Below, piece after piece: positions 55,854-64,000 of a stretch of DNA of 64,000 nt (position 1 is the stretch's first letter; every line of letters starts with the position of its first letter). Under the pieces are notes generated by a model. The model was not told the origin of the DNA. It did no database searches and worked only from the letters and a program-made list of their open reading frames with translations. Both the position numbers and the translations under genes were made by a program. Source of the stretch: Calothrix parasitica NIES-267 (lineage in GTDB: Bacteria; Cyanobacteriota; Cyanobacteriia; Cyanobacteriales; Nostocaceae); the NCBI RefSeq assembly GCF_002368095.1, contig NZ_AP018227.1, forward strand, positions 1-64,000, given 5' to 3'.

Positions 55854-57041
55854 GTGTCGGAATATTTTAATGGTGGAGATGTCGAACCTGTTTCCACAAA
55901 TAATAATGATATCGCACAGTTAAAGCAAGTTGAAGAACAACTGCTTGATAGCAGTGAAGATTTATTTCGTTTAGCTTTTGACGATGCAGCAATTGGTATG
56001 GCTTTAGTAGCCCCTGATGGAAAATGGTTGAAGGTCAATCGCGCTTTGTGTGAAATTGTTGGTTATTCTGAAGCAGATTTGCTAGCAACAACCTTTCAGG
56101 AAATTACCCATCCCGATGATTTAGAAACCGATTTGGGTTACGTAAGTCAAATGCTTGCGAGTGAAATTCGCACTTACCAAATGGAAAAGCGTTATTTTCA
56201 CTCTAGCGGACATATTGTTTGGATTTTGCTTAGCGTTTCGCTGGTAAGGGATAAAAACCAACAACCACTATACTTTATTTCTCAGATTCAAGACATAACT
56301 CCACACAAACAAGCTGAAGCTAGACTCAAAAGTTTAGTTATAGAATTAGAGCGTAGCAATCGTGATTTAGAAGAATTTGCCAGCGTCGTTTCTCACGATT
56401 TAATCTCACCGTTACACAAGATACAAATACTTTCGGAATATCTTAAAGAAGATTACAGCGAAGCTTTAGACAAACAAGGAATTGACTATCTCAATCGTAT
56501 TGCTCAAATTAGAATTCGGATGCAATCTTTGGTTGAGGATTTACTGAGTTTTTCTCTCGTTACTACTCAAGGACAACTTTTTACGGAAATAGATTTAAAT
56601 AAAGTTATTCGAGGGGTAATTTCAGATTTTCAAGCTGATGGTTTTCCAGATGTATCTTTAGATGTAGATGAATTACCAACTATTTCGGCTGACTCCGGTC
56701 AAATGTATCAACTATTTCAAAATCTTCTGAGCAACTCTTTTAAATATCGGAAACCGGAAGTCAAATTATTTATCAAAATTTATCAAACTCAGAAGAGTCA
56801 AAATAAACCATTGAATAACCAATGCAAAATAGTCATAGAAGATAATGGTATTGGTTTCGATGAAGTTTATGTCAACAAAATTTTTGAACCTTGTCAACGG
56901 TTACATAACTCCACCGAGTATGAAGGTACGGGTTTAGGCTTAGCTATTTGTCGCAGGATAGTTGAACGTCATGGAGGAAGCATTTCAGCCCGAAGTCAAC
57001 CCGGTGAAGGTGCTAGTTTTATTATTGCTCTACCGTTTTGA
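55854..57041 (+). CDS. PAS-domain sensor histidine kinase
   Basis: 395 residues, no membrane segment. The PAS domain (about 35-160) has FDDAAIGMALVAPDGKWLKV and a following PAC-like RYFHSSGHIVWILLSVSLVR. After a coiled linker the kinase core shows EFASVVSHDLISPLHKIQIL (phospho-His), LFQNLLSNSFKYR (N-box) and YEGTGLGLAICRRIVERHGG. The DLxxPL form of the H-box is like that in phytochrome-type kinases. The start is GTG 55854. It is 448 bases upstream of the kaiA3-like gene on the same strand, so a functional link is possible but the spacer suggests a separate transcript. Confidence 0.92.
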   Translation: MSEYFNGGDVEPVSTNNNDIAQLKQVEEQLLDSSEDLFRLAFDDAAIGMALVAPDGKWLKVNRALCEIVGYSEADLLATTFQEITHPDDLETDLGYVSQMLASEIRTYQMEKRYFHSSGHIVWILLSVSLVRDKNQQPLYFISQIQDITPHKQAEARLKSLVIELERSNRDLEEFASVVSHDLISPLHKIQILSEYLKEDYSEALDKQGIDYLNRIAQIRIRMQSLVEDLLSFSLVTTQGQLFTEIDLNKVIRGVISDFQADGFPDVSLDVDELPTISADSGQMYQLFQNLLSNSFKYRKPEVKLFIKIYQTQKSQNKPLNNQCKIVIEDNGIGFDEVYVNKIFEPCQRLHNSTEYEGTGLGLAICRRIVERHGGSISARSQPGEGASFIIALPF

Positions 57042-57489
57042 AAGTTAGGAGTTAAAAGTTAGAAGTTAGAAGTTTAGATTTTATTTTTATAATCTGTCAT
57101 GTATGACTTTCAATTTTTAATTTTAAGTTTTTAATATTAACGACAAACCTCTGCAAAATTATGTCTTTTGATAGTTGAATTTCAATATATAAAGAAAAAA
57201 ATCATCTTTTAACTCATACTTTAGATGTGTTCTGGAATTCTATTAACTTTTAAAGTTGATAGAAGATGATATACAAATAGCTAAATTTAAAATAAATCGT
57301 ATGATAGCTTACTGCACCATCCTGTAGACTAATAAAGATATTGAGTATGCTTTATTTCTAAAATTTCTAAGACCAATAAGATGGTTGAGCAGCTAATATT
57401 TAGCTGCATTTACGTGCTTGTTAATCAACTCACCCGAACGGTGAAAACTGTTAATCCATACCTTCTGGGTAAATAACCGATAATGATTT
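57042..57489. promoter_or_regulatory. Upstream region of the kai cluster
   Basis: Starts with TTAGAAGTTAGAAG repeats, then AT-rich DNA. Near 57430-57446 CACCCGAACGGTG gives an imperfect palindrome with a CCG-TT-CGG core on the minus strand, close to the palindromes at 16295 and inside kaiC. The promoter for the kaiA3-like, kaiB and kaiC genes must lie here. Confidence 0.4.
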
Positions 57490-58362
57490 ATGCTGAATCA
57501 TCGCTGCCAAATTCTTTTAATTGAGGATGAACCGGAGGAGATAGAGTATTTCCGCAGATTGTTATCTAAGGCTAAGTCTTCTTCCTTTAAACAAGGTTTT
57601 GAGTTAATTGTTTCTCAATCCTTGGAGAAGGGATTGCAGCAATTATCGCTTAACGATATTGATGTTATTTTCCTAGACTTAATGCTTACTGATAGTCGGG
57701 GAGTTAAATCTCTAATAGGAATTTTAGAAGTTGCTTCTAGCTTACCAATTATTGTTTATACAGCTTTAAATGAGGCTGCTGCTGTTAAAGTTTTGGAATT
57801 AGGTGCAATCGGATATTTACATAAAACTGATATTGATACTAAATTACTAGTTTATGCTATTCGTTCGGCAATAGAGCGACAAGAACAGGTAAATATTTTA
57901 AAGCAGCAGCAGCAACAACAAGAACAAGTTGAATTTGAGCAACTTGAAGCAATGGCAGCATTTAATACAAGTAAAAATGCGAGTTTATCAGATTCAGTTC
58001 CTTTACAAGAAAGCAAACCGGATATTTTTGCAGAACTAGTACAAAATTATAGTGAAATAATGGATTTAGCTTTAGACGAAAGAGTTCATAAAGTTGAACA
58101 TAATACTTCCGATAAACTTGCTGCTTTAGCCAGACAATTAGGGTTTATGCAAGCAACACCACGCGATGCTATCGAAATTCACACCACAGTTCTAAAAGAA
58201 AAAAATACTACTGCTTCCCGAAAATTTCAAGCTTATACAAAAGAAGGACGTTTAACAATATTAGAGTTAATGGGTTATTTAACAGCTTATTATCGGAAAT
58301 ATTTTATAGGATTGAACAAAATTAATCTTGAGAATATGAGTAAGGATATAGAGGCAGATTAA
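57490..58362 (+). CDS. kaiA3: KaiA3-like protein: receiver domain plus KaiA-type C-terminal domain
   Basis: 290 residues. The N-terminal receiver (about 6-128) has the full set of key residues: Glu12-Asp13-Glu14, phospho-accepting Asp63 in FLDLML, Thr91 and Lys112. A Gln-rich linker (138-152) and a variable stretch follow. The helical C-terminal domain (about 180-278) resembles the KaiC-stimulating domain of KaiA: compare IEIHTTVLKEK (229-238) with VEIHMELMDEF, and GRLTILELMGYLTAYYRK (253-270) with YRLTLIDVIAHLCEMYRR. This is the layout of KaiA3 of Synechocystis, a receiver-KaiA chimera working with KaiB3 and KaiC3. kaiB follows after 50 bases. The match is by eye. Confidence 0.8.
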   Translation: MLNHRCQILLIEDEPEEIEYFRRLLSKAKSSSFKQGFELIVSQSLEKGLQQLSLNDIDVIFLDLMLTDSRGVKSLIGILEVASSLPIIVYTALNEAAAVKVLELGAIGYLHKTDIDTKLLVYAIRSAIERQEQVNILKQQQQQQEQVEFEQLEAMAAFNTSKNASLSDSVPLQESKPDIFAELVQNYSEIMDLALDERVHKVEHNTSDKLAALARQLGFMQATPRDAIEIHTTVLKEKNTTASRKFQAYTKEGRLTILELMGYLTAYYRKYFIGLNKINLENMSKDIEAD

Positions 58363-58412
58363 ATGACATGGATAATTTCTCAAAATTCTTAAATAAAAAA
58401 CGTTAAATAATA

Positions 58413-58727
58413 ATGTGTAAAAGTCGTTTAGATAGCAAACATGTACTTAAATTATATGTAACAGGAGATACAGTTCGGTCTGATAGAGCAATATTTAATT
58501 TAGAAAAATTGTGTCAAGAAAACTTTTTAGACGAGTATAAAATTCATATTATTGATGTATTAAAACAACCTGATATTGCTGAGAAAGAAAAAATTATTGT
58601 TACCCCTACTTTAATCAGAGAATCCCCTTTACCACAAGTCAGAATCATTGGGGATTTATCCGATATAAAAACGGTTTTAATGGGCCTGGGAATTAATACT
58701 AGAAAACATGATATATTTAGCGAGTAG
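58413..58727 (+). CDS. kaiB3: KaiB-family clock protein
   Basis: 104 residues, thioredoxin-like KaiB fold. HVLKLYVTGDTVRSDRAIFN at the N-terminus, KIHIIDVLKQPDIAEKEKI and VTPTLIRESPLPQVRIIGDL are the standard family motifs. KaiB switches fold to bind the CI ring of KaiC and counteracts KaiA. The number 3 in the symbol comes from the neighbouring KaiA3-like gene, not from an alignment. It lies between the kaiA3-like gene (50 bases) and kaiC (48 bases), so these three are surely one transcript. Confidence 0.88.
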   Translation: MCKSRLDSKHVLKLYVTGDTVRSDRAIFNLEKLCQENFLDEYKIHIIDVLKQPDIAEKEKIIVTPTLIRESPLPQVRIIGDLSDIKTVLMGLGINTRKHDIFSE

Positions 58728-58775
58728 CTGTAAAGAATAGATTAGATAATTATCTAATCAATATATATTGTCGAA

Positions 58776-60317
58776 ATGCCCCAAAAACAGGAAGATTCTA
58801 TCGAAAAATTAGAAACAGGAATTCCCGGTTTTGATTTGATTTCTGAAGGGGGATTACCAATTGGACGTACTACTTTGGTAGTTGGTAGCGCGGGTTGTGG
58901 TAAAACGATATTCTCGTGTCAGTTTTTAATTGAAGGAATAAAGCGAGGAGAAGCAGGAGTTTACGTTACCTTTGAAGAATCTCCCAAAAATATTCGCAAA
59001 AATATGCGCGGTTTCGGTTGGGATATTGCGAAGTGGGAAGATGAAGGTAAGTGGATTTTTGTTGATGCTTCCCCCGAACCAGGAAAGAATCCCTACGTTA
59101 GTGGTGATTACGATTTGAGTCCTTTGCTGGCTCGAATTCAGTATGCTATCGATAAAACAAAAGCGACAAGAGTTTCCATAGATTCTTTAGGGGCAATTTT
59201 TAGCTACATACCTGATAAATCCCAAATTCGCGATGATTTATTTATAATTGCTTCAGCGTTGCGAGATGTTAATAGTACAGCAATTTTAACATCGGAGCGC
59301 AATCACGAATACGGACCAATCAGCGCTCACGGAGTTGAAGAGTATGTCGCTGATAACGTGATAATTTTACGAAACGTTTTGATTGAAGAAAAGCGTCGTC
59401 GTACTTTAGAAATTCTTAAATATCGAGGTAGTTCTCATCAACAGGGAGAATTCCCATTTACTATTCTTCCCGATGAAGGATTTGTGACTATTCCCCTTTC
59501 AGCTATGACTTCAGAGGATAGGGGTTCATCTACTGTTCGTATTTCTTGTGGTAATCACGAACTTGACGAAATGTGTGGTGGTGGTTTCTATCGCGACTCA
59601 ATTATTTTAGCGTCTGGTGCTACCGGTACTGGCAAAACTTTACTTTCAACTCAATTTATCTCCGCTGGAATTAAAAATGGCGAAGCCCGCAGCCGTTCGG
59701 CTGAACGCTGCATTTATTTCGCGTTTGAAGAAAATCGTCATCAGCTGATGAGGAATGCTCGGGGATGGGGTATGGACTTCGCTCAAGCTGAAGCAGAAGG
59801 AATGTTAAAAATCCTGTTTCGCTATCCAGAATCAACGCGATTAGAGAATCATCTAATTAGAATGCAGGAAGTAATAGAAGAATTTCAGCCCCATCGGGTA
59901 GTAATTGATAGTTTGACGGCTTTGGAAAAAGTCGCTACGCTCAACGGGTTTCGAGAATTTATTGCTAGTTTGAATGCAACAATTAGAGGTCGGGGAATGA
60001 CCGGGCTTTACACTGCTACAGCTCCGACTTTATTAGGAGGTAGTTCGGTTACCGAATCTCACATTTCTACAAGTACCGATTCCATTATCCTCCTACGATA
60101 CGTTGAAGTCTACGGCGAAATTAAGAGAGGTTTAGCGGTAATCAAAATGCGAGGTTCAACCCACGATAAGCAAATTCGCGAATTTACAATTGATAGCCAA
60201 GGAATGCATATTGGTAATAGCTTCCGCAACGTCATCGGTATTTTATCAGGGAATCCAACCTATGTAGACCAAGATGAAATCAATCGTCTGAACGAGTTAT
60301 TTCCAGGTGAAGCTTAA
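58776..60317 (+). CDS. kaiC3: KaiC-family clock ATPase/kinase (KaiC3-like)
   Basis: 513 residues with two RecA-like domains. CI has GSAGCGKT (37-44) and the catalytic pair Glu67-Glu68; CII has GATGTGKT (281-288) and Glu318-Glu319. The autophosphorylation residues of S. elongatus KaiC are kept at the same numbers: Ser431, Thr432 and Thr426, so the kinase activity is probably intact. Unlike KaiC relatives I know, CII carries a seven-residue insertion (304-310, ARSRSAE), encoded by a small palindromic repeat. The C-terminal tail is shorter than in canonical KaiC. Gene order and differences from canonical KaiC1 favour KaiC3; a phylogeny is needed to settle it. Confidence 0.9.
   Translation: MPQKQEDSIEKLETGIPGFDLISEGGLPIGRTTLVVGSAGCGKTIFSCQFLIEGIKRGEAGVYVTFEESPKNIRKNMRGFGWDIAKWEDEGKWIFVDASPEPGKNPYVSGDYDLSPLLARIQYAIDKTKATRVSIDSLGAIFSYIPDKSQIRDDLFIIASALRDVNSTAILTSERNHEYGPISAHGVEEYVADNVIILRNVLIEEKRRRTLEILKYRGSSHQQGEFPFTILPDEGFVTIPLSAMTSEDRGSSTVRISCGNHELDEMCGGGFYRDSIILASGATGTGKTLLSTQFISAGIKNGEARSRSAERCIYFAFEENRHQLMRNARGWGMDFAQAEAEGMLKILFRYPESTRLENHLIRMQEVIEEFQPHRVVIDSLTALEKVATLNGFREFIASLNATIRGRGMTGLYTATAPTLLGGSSVTESHISTSTDSIILLRYVEVYGEIKRGLAVIKMRGSTHDKQIREFTIDSQGMHIGNSFRNVIGILSGNPTYVDQDEINRLNELFPGEA
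59685..59705. repeat. 21-base in-frame palindromic insertion in kaiC
   Basis: The stretch includes CAGCCG-TT-CGGCTG (59690-59703), an interrupted palindrome. It encodes ARSRSAE just before the beta strand that leads to Glu318-Glu319. Removing it restores the usual spacing (KNGE followed by RCIYFAFEE). It is much richer in G+C than the gene around it. Confidence 0.65.
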
Positions 60318-60601
60318 TAGTAATTTAATAAGAAGTTATATAGAATAAACGTTGAGTCAATAGTTAATCAATATTTAGATAAATAAAAAATTCTTAAGAC
60401 ACACATTAATATGTGAATATCATGGTAGAAGTCTAAAGTGTATAAAAAAATTTGATTGTATTTATATACTTCAGTTGCATTAAGTTTTTATTTGGCATAA
60501 TAAAAGTTTAATTTTACTAGCCATAGCATGGAAATCGTTTCCAAGATATTCTAAACATATTTCAGAGATATTCAGAAAACATTAATTATTAAATTCATTA
60601 A
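60318..60601. other. AT-rich spacer between kaiC and the hybrid kinase
   Basis: 284 bases, very AT-rich, no clear terminator and no gene. The hybrid kinase may have its own promoter here. Confidence 0.4.
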
Positions 60602-62602
60602 GTGGCACTTATGGCAGTCCCAATAAATCTATTATTGCTGTGTGATTCTGCCCGAGAAAGTGAAAAAATATTATCGTTGTTGCACGGAACTGAATTTACT
60701 TTCGTAACAGAGCAAATAAGAAACGAAAAAGATTATCTAGCTAAAATCAATTCAGAATTAGACTTGATTTTAGCAGATTATCAGCACCAAAAGCTAGACA
60801 TTTTTCAAGCTCTACAAATATTGCAAGAAAATGAATTAGATGTTCCATTTATAGTTGTCAATGGTAGCAATAGTGTTCGCGATGCAGTCACCTGTATCAA
60901 GACAGGAGCAACAGACTATATAGCGGAAAATGAATTGCAAAGATTGCCATCAGCAGTAACGTTAGCAGTTGATGTAATTGAATTGCCAAAGTGTGACATT
61001 AAAGATGTACAACAATGTAATAGTTACTTAACTGATTTACAGCAACGTTTATTTTCTCAAGCAACAGAATTAAAAAAACAGCGTCATCAAAGACAAACAG
61101 AAAGCAGTCGTAGAGAAAAAGTAGAAGCTGCGCTTAAAAAGAGCGAAAAGCAGTTGCGGATGCTAATTACCAAAAATCCAGATGGGATAGTAGTGGTAGA
61201 TAAGCAAGGAATAGTTAGATTTATCAATCCCGCAGCATTGAAGCTATTTAACCGTAAAGAAGAAGAACTTTTAGGAGAAGTATTTGGTTTTCCTGTCGCT
61301 GGTGGAGACAATACCGAAGTAGATATTTCTACGGGAACGGGGAAAGGACTAATAGCACAAATGCGTGTAGTAAAAGTAGATTGGCAGGGAAAAGCCGCGA
61401 ATCTGGTGACTTTAAGAGATATTACCGAGCGCAAACAAGCTGAATTAGAAAGAATTAAATTATTAGCAAAAGCCGAATCAGCAAACCGGGTGAAAGACGA
61501 GTTTTTAGCTGTACTTTCCCACGAATTGCGTACTCCACTTAACCCGATTTTGGGATGGACTCAACTTTTACGCTCTAATAGAATTCCACCTCAAAAAGTT
61601 GACCAAGCATTAGAAACAATTGAGCGAAATGCTTCATTACAAGCAGAAATGATAAAAGATTTGCTTGATGTTTCCCGAATATTGCGGGGTAAATTGCAGC
61701 TTAATCCAGTTAAAGTGAACTTGGTAAATATAATCAACGCTGCGATAGAAACTGTGCGTTTGGCTGCTCATGCAAAATCTGTGGAAATTATCACTGATTT
61801 TCCTTTAGAAACCTCATTTGTAGAAGGAGACGCTAACAGATTACAGCAGATTTTCTGGAATATACTTTCTAACGCAGTCAAGTTTACGACTTCAGGAGGA
61901 AAAGTAAATATAGGTTTAAATTACAATAGTTCACAAGCTACAATTCAAATCAAAGATACGGGTAAAGGAATCTGTTCTGAATTTTTGCCTTATGTATTTG
62001 ATTACTTTCGTCAAGAAAACAGTTCCAGTACCAGAAACAATGGAGGATTGGGACTAGGTTTAGCGATAGTCAGACATTTAGTCGAACTTCACGGTGGTAA
62101 CATTCAAGTAGAAAGTCCGGGTATTGGTAAAGGTACTACATTTACAGTTGAAATACCTTTAATGTCCAACGTTAAAACAAGTACTGAAACTAACAAAGAA
62201 GAAATTAAGAATTTAGATTTTGATGGTATAAATATCCTCATAGTAGATGACGAGCCAGACAACCTAGAATTTTTAAAATTTGTCCTCAAAAGCTACGGAG
62301 CATCAGTACAGACAGCAACATCTGCACCACAAGCATTTAAACTATTCTTGCAAAAAAAACCCGATTTGCTTATCAGTGATATTGCCATGCCAGAAGTCAA
62401 TGGGCATACACTGATACGCCAAATTAGAGCCTTACCTTCCGAGCAAGGTGCGAAAATACCAGCAATTGCACTAACCGCTTATGCAGGAGAAACAAATCAA
62501 CAAGAATCAATACAAGCTGGTTTTACATTACATCTTTCCAAGCCAGTCGCAGCAGATAATTTAGCCCAGAGAATTGCGGAATTAACAGTGAACAGTTATT
62601 AG
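60602..62602 (+). CDS. Hybrid histidine kinase: pseudo-receiver, PAS, kinase, receiver
   Basis: 666 residues from GTG 60602 (or ATG 60611). The N-terminal receiver-like domain (about 6-125) keeps an aspartate (LILADYQ) but has YIAENEL where the conserved lysine should be, so it may be a pseudo-receiver. A coiled coil and PAS domain (about 180-280) follow, then the kinase core: FLAVLSHELRTPLNPILGWT (phospho-His), QIFWNILSNAVKFTTSG and GGLGLGLAIVRHLVELHGG. A complete C-terminal receiver (about 540-660) has LIVDDEPDNLEF, LLISDIAMPEVNGH and LSKPVA. It follows kaiC on the same strand and may be an input or output kinase of that system. Confidence 0.92.
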   Translation: MALMAVPINLLLLCDSARESEKILSLLHGTEFTFVTEQIRNEKDYLAKINSELDLILADYQHQKLDIFQALQILQENELDVPFIVVNGSNSVRDAVTCIKTGATDYIAENELQRLPSAVTLAVDVIELPKCDIKDVQQCNSYLTDLQQRLFSQATELKKQRHQRQTESSRREKVEAALKKSEKQLRMLITKNPDGIVVVDKQGIVRFINPAALKLFNRKEEELLGEVFGFPVAGGDNTEVDISTGTGKGLIAQMRVVKVDWQGKAANLVTLRDITERKQAELERIKLLAKAESANRVKDEFLAVLSHELRTPLNPILGWTQLLRSNRIPPQKVDQALETIERNASLQAEMIKDLLDVSRILRGKLQLNPVKVNLVNIINAAIETVRLAAHAKSVEIITDFPLETSFVEGDANRLQQIFWNILSNAVKFTTSGGKVNIGLNYNSSQATIQIKDTGKGICSEFLPYVFDYFRQENSSSTRNNGGLGLGLAIVRHLVELHGGNIQVESPGIGKGTTFTVEIPLMSNVKTSTETNKEEIKNLDFDGINILIVDDEPDNLEFLKFVLKSYGASVQTATSAPQAFKLFLQKKPDLLISDIAMPEVNGHTLIRQIRALPSEQGAKIPAIALTAYAGETNQQESIQAGFTLHLSKPVAADNLAQRIAELTVNSY

Positions 62603-62692
62603 GGAACAGTTAGGAGTGAAGAGTTAGGAGTCAAAAATTATCAATATTAATAACTCCTTAATGATTACCTTTAACCTTTAACCTTTAACCTT

Positions 62693-64000
62693 TTACATAA
62701 TATTGAGCGGGTCAATATCAATGGTCAAACTAACGGAATCGGGACAAAGCTGACGTATTTCTTGCCAGTCTGGTAATTTTGGTAGGTCTTCGGGAGCGAA
62801 TTTTAATAATATTTGCCAACGATAACGGTTTGCTACTCTCAAGATGTTTGCTGGTGCTGGTCCCAATACATCTATTTGCGGTTGTTCCTCAAGCTTTTCT
62901 GCTATTTGTGTTGCAGTATTTTCTACTTGTACGTCGTCTAAACTGCTTAGACGTAAAAGAATTAACCGACCGTATGGTGGGTAATTTAATGCTTCTCGCT
63001 GTTCTAATTCGTCTTGAATAAAAGTTTGATAATCGTGCTGCTGTACTGCTTCGATAACTGGGTGTTCTGTGGTGTAAGTCTGGATTATAACTCTCCCTGG
63101 GTCTTCACCCCTGCCTGCTCTTCCAGCAACTTGGGCTAATGTTTGGAAAGCGCGTTCGCTAGCTCGGTAATCTGACAAATGCAGCAATCCATCAGCACTT
63201 ACTACTCCTACTAAAGTGACTTGGGGTAAATCTAAACCTTTAGTCAGCATTTGAGTTCCGATTAATAAATGCGCTTCACCTTTGGCAAATCTGGTTAATA
63301 ATGTCCGATGCGCTCCTTTATTGCGGGTGGTGTCGCTGTCAAAACGGATAAAACGTAAATCAGGAAACTGTTTTGCTAACTCTTGGGCTACCCTTTGAGT
63401 ACCGCTACCAAAGAATTTTAAATAGGTAGAACAACAATCGGGACAATTTTTCGGATGAGGAGTTGCATAATTGCAATAATGACAGCGCAAAACTTGGGGC
63501 GCTCCGGCTTCGGTTTGGTGATAGGATAGCGAAACATCACAGTAGGGACATTCCATGACGTATCCGCAGCTACGACAAGATACGAAAGTACTGTGTCCTC
63601 GACGATGAATAAACAAAATTCCTTGTTGTCCCGATTCCGCAAGCTCTTGCAATCCTTCTTGCAAAGACCTGCTAAATATAGAACGATTCCCCTGATGTAA
63701 TTCTTCTCGCATATCTACAATTTCGACCGGAGGTAGAGGTCGGGAATTGACTCGCTCGGGAAGGGAAAGGTAGTAAGAGGAGGGGGAGAGGGGGAGAGAG
63801 GGAGATGGGGGGAAAGAGTTAGGAGTTAGGAGTGAGGAGTTAGGAGTTATCTTGTCCCCTTGTCCCCTTGTCTCCCCATCTCCTTGTCCCCTTGTCTCCC
63901 CATCTCCTTGTCCCCTTGTCTCCCCATCTCCTTGTCCCCTTGTCTCCCCCTCTCTCTTATCCCCCAAATTCACCCAACTTTCCAGAGAGGGAGTCGCTGA
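62693..64000 (-). CDS. priA: Primosomal protein N' (PriA helicase), C-terminal part, cut by the window end
   Basis: The frame runs off the window at 64000; the visible 436 residues are the C-terminal half of the replication-restart helicase. It begins with the helicase motif SATPSLESW. The zinc-binding cysteines are CRSCGYVMECPYC and CHYCNYATPHPKNCPDC. The second helicase lobe has FDSDTT, LIGTQMLTKGLDLP and QVAGRAGRGEDPGRV. Between SATPSLESWVNLG and YYLSLPERVNSRPLPPVE there is an unusual low-complexity insertion of about 65 residues, first four GDGETRGQ units, then a Ser/Pro/Leu-rich part. The ATG at 63973 is internal, not the start. Confidence 0.93.
   Translation of the reverse strand, partial: SATPSLESWVNLGDKREGETRGQGDGETRGQGDGETRGQGDGETRGQGDKITPNSSLLTPNSFPPSPSLPLSPSSYYLSLPERVNSRPLPPVEIVDMREELHQGNRSIFSRSLQEGLQELAESGQQGILFIHRRGHSTFVSCRSCGYVMECPYCDVSLSYHQTEAGAPQVLRCHYCNYATPHPKNCPDCCSTYLKFFGSGTQRVAQELAKQFPDLRFIRFDSDTTRNKGAHRTLLTRFAKGEAHLLIGTQMLTKGLDLPQVTLVGVVSADGLLHLSDYRASERAFQTLAQVAGRAGRGEDPGRVIIQTYTTEHPVIEAVQQHDYQTFIQDELEQREALNYPPYGRLILLRLSSLDDVQVENTATQIAEKLEEQPQIDVLGPAPANILRVANRYRWQILLKFAPEDLPKLPDWQEIRQLCPDSVSLTIDIDPLNIM
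63770..63965. repeat. Simple repeats inside the priA coding sequence
   Basis: From 63851 to about 63950 a 24-base unit (CTTGTCCCC, TTGTCTCCCC, ATCTC) is repeated about four times. From 63775 to 63850 come GGGGGAGAGG and AGTTAGGAGT-type units. The whole block is free of stops in the priA frame and translates into about 65 extra residues. The same units make up intergenic spacers at 1-117, 31139-31226 and 53290-53390. Confidence 0.85.

Noticed and set aside
61087-61434. Minus-strand frame of 115 codons opposite the hybrid kinase
   Set aside because: It is Ser/Pro-rich, mirrors the PAS region of the kinase gene and has no start signal.

Overview
The window is chromosomal DNA of a filamentous, very probably heterocyst-forming cyanobacterium. 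Direct signs are hetZ and patU (heterocyst differentiation and patterning), a ccmK3-ccmK4 carboxysome shell pair, light-dependent protochlorophyllide reductase, a Kai clock-type cluster, many large two-component kinases, scattered GCGATCGC (HIP1) octamers, AT-rich DNA, and long spacers full of short tandem repeats of the STRR kind (runs built on CTAACTC, TAACTGTTCACTGA or GGGGAGA). The style resembles Rivularia/Calothrix-type Nostocales, but the genus is an inference.

Layout. 0-7.4 kb: a Ser/Thr kinase, an ATP-grasp ligase-like protein, a small unknown protein, an MgtE magnesium transporter and the decayed remains of a cation/proton antiporter. 7.5-13.5 kb: a five-gene molybdenum hydroxylase cluster (FeS, FAD and Mo subunits, then XdhC-type and MocA-type cofactor genes). 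13.6-16.1 kb: a WD40 protein, a pentapeptide-repeat relic and ccmK3-ccmK4. 17.0-19.7 kb: hetZ-patU behind a leader of about 0.9 kb. 19.8-21.7 kb: an IS200/IS605-type element with intact tnpA, frameshifted tnpB and matching terminal hairpins. 22-30 kb: Crp-family regulator, M61 peptidase, a divergent LysR/dehydrogenase pair, a membrane protein, a possible 26-residue peptide gene followed by a perfect hairpin, and a GNAT acetyltransferase. 30-40 kb: ComB-like phosphatase, a BlaI/M56 peptidase pair, DUF421 protein, TPR protein, por, two decayed small genes, DUF4336 protein, DAHP synthase and spermidine synthase. 41-45 kb: two hybrid kinases in one unit. 45-50 kb: a shortened ABC permease, a TIGR04376-like protein, a LabA-like NYN/LOTUS protein, a lipocalin-like protein and anmK. 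50-55 kb: kdpABC. 56-62.6 kb: a PAS histidine kinase, then kaiA3-like, kaiB and kaiC genes and a large hybrid kinase. The end of the window cuts into priA.

The most interesting block is 55.8-62.6 kb. A response regulator whose C-terminal part looks like KaiA lies directly upstream of kaiB and kaiC, and sensor kinases flank the trio. This looks like the second (KaiA3/KaiB3/KaiC3) clock system rather than the standard kaiABC operon. Its KaiC carries a small in-frame palindromic insertion. At the right edge, priA has simple repeats of the intergenic type running in frame through its coding sequence. Both cases suggest that small repeats in this genome enter genes as well as spacers.
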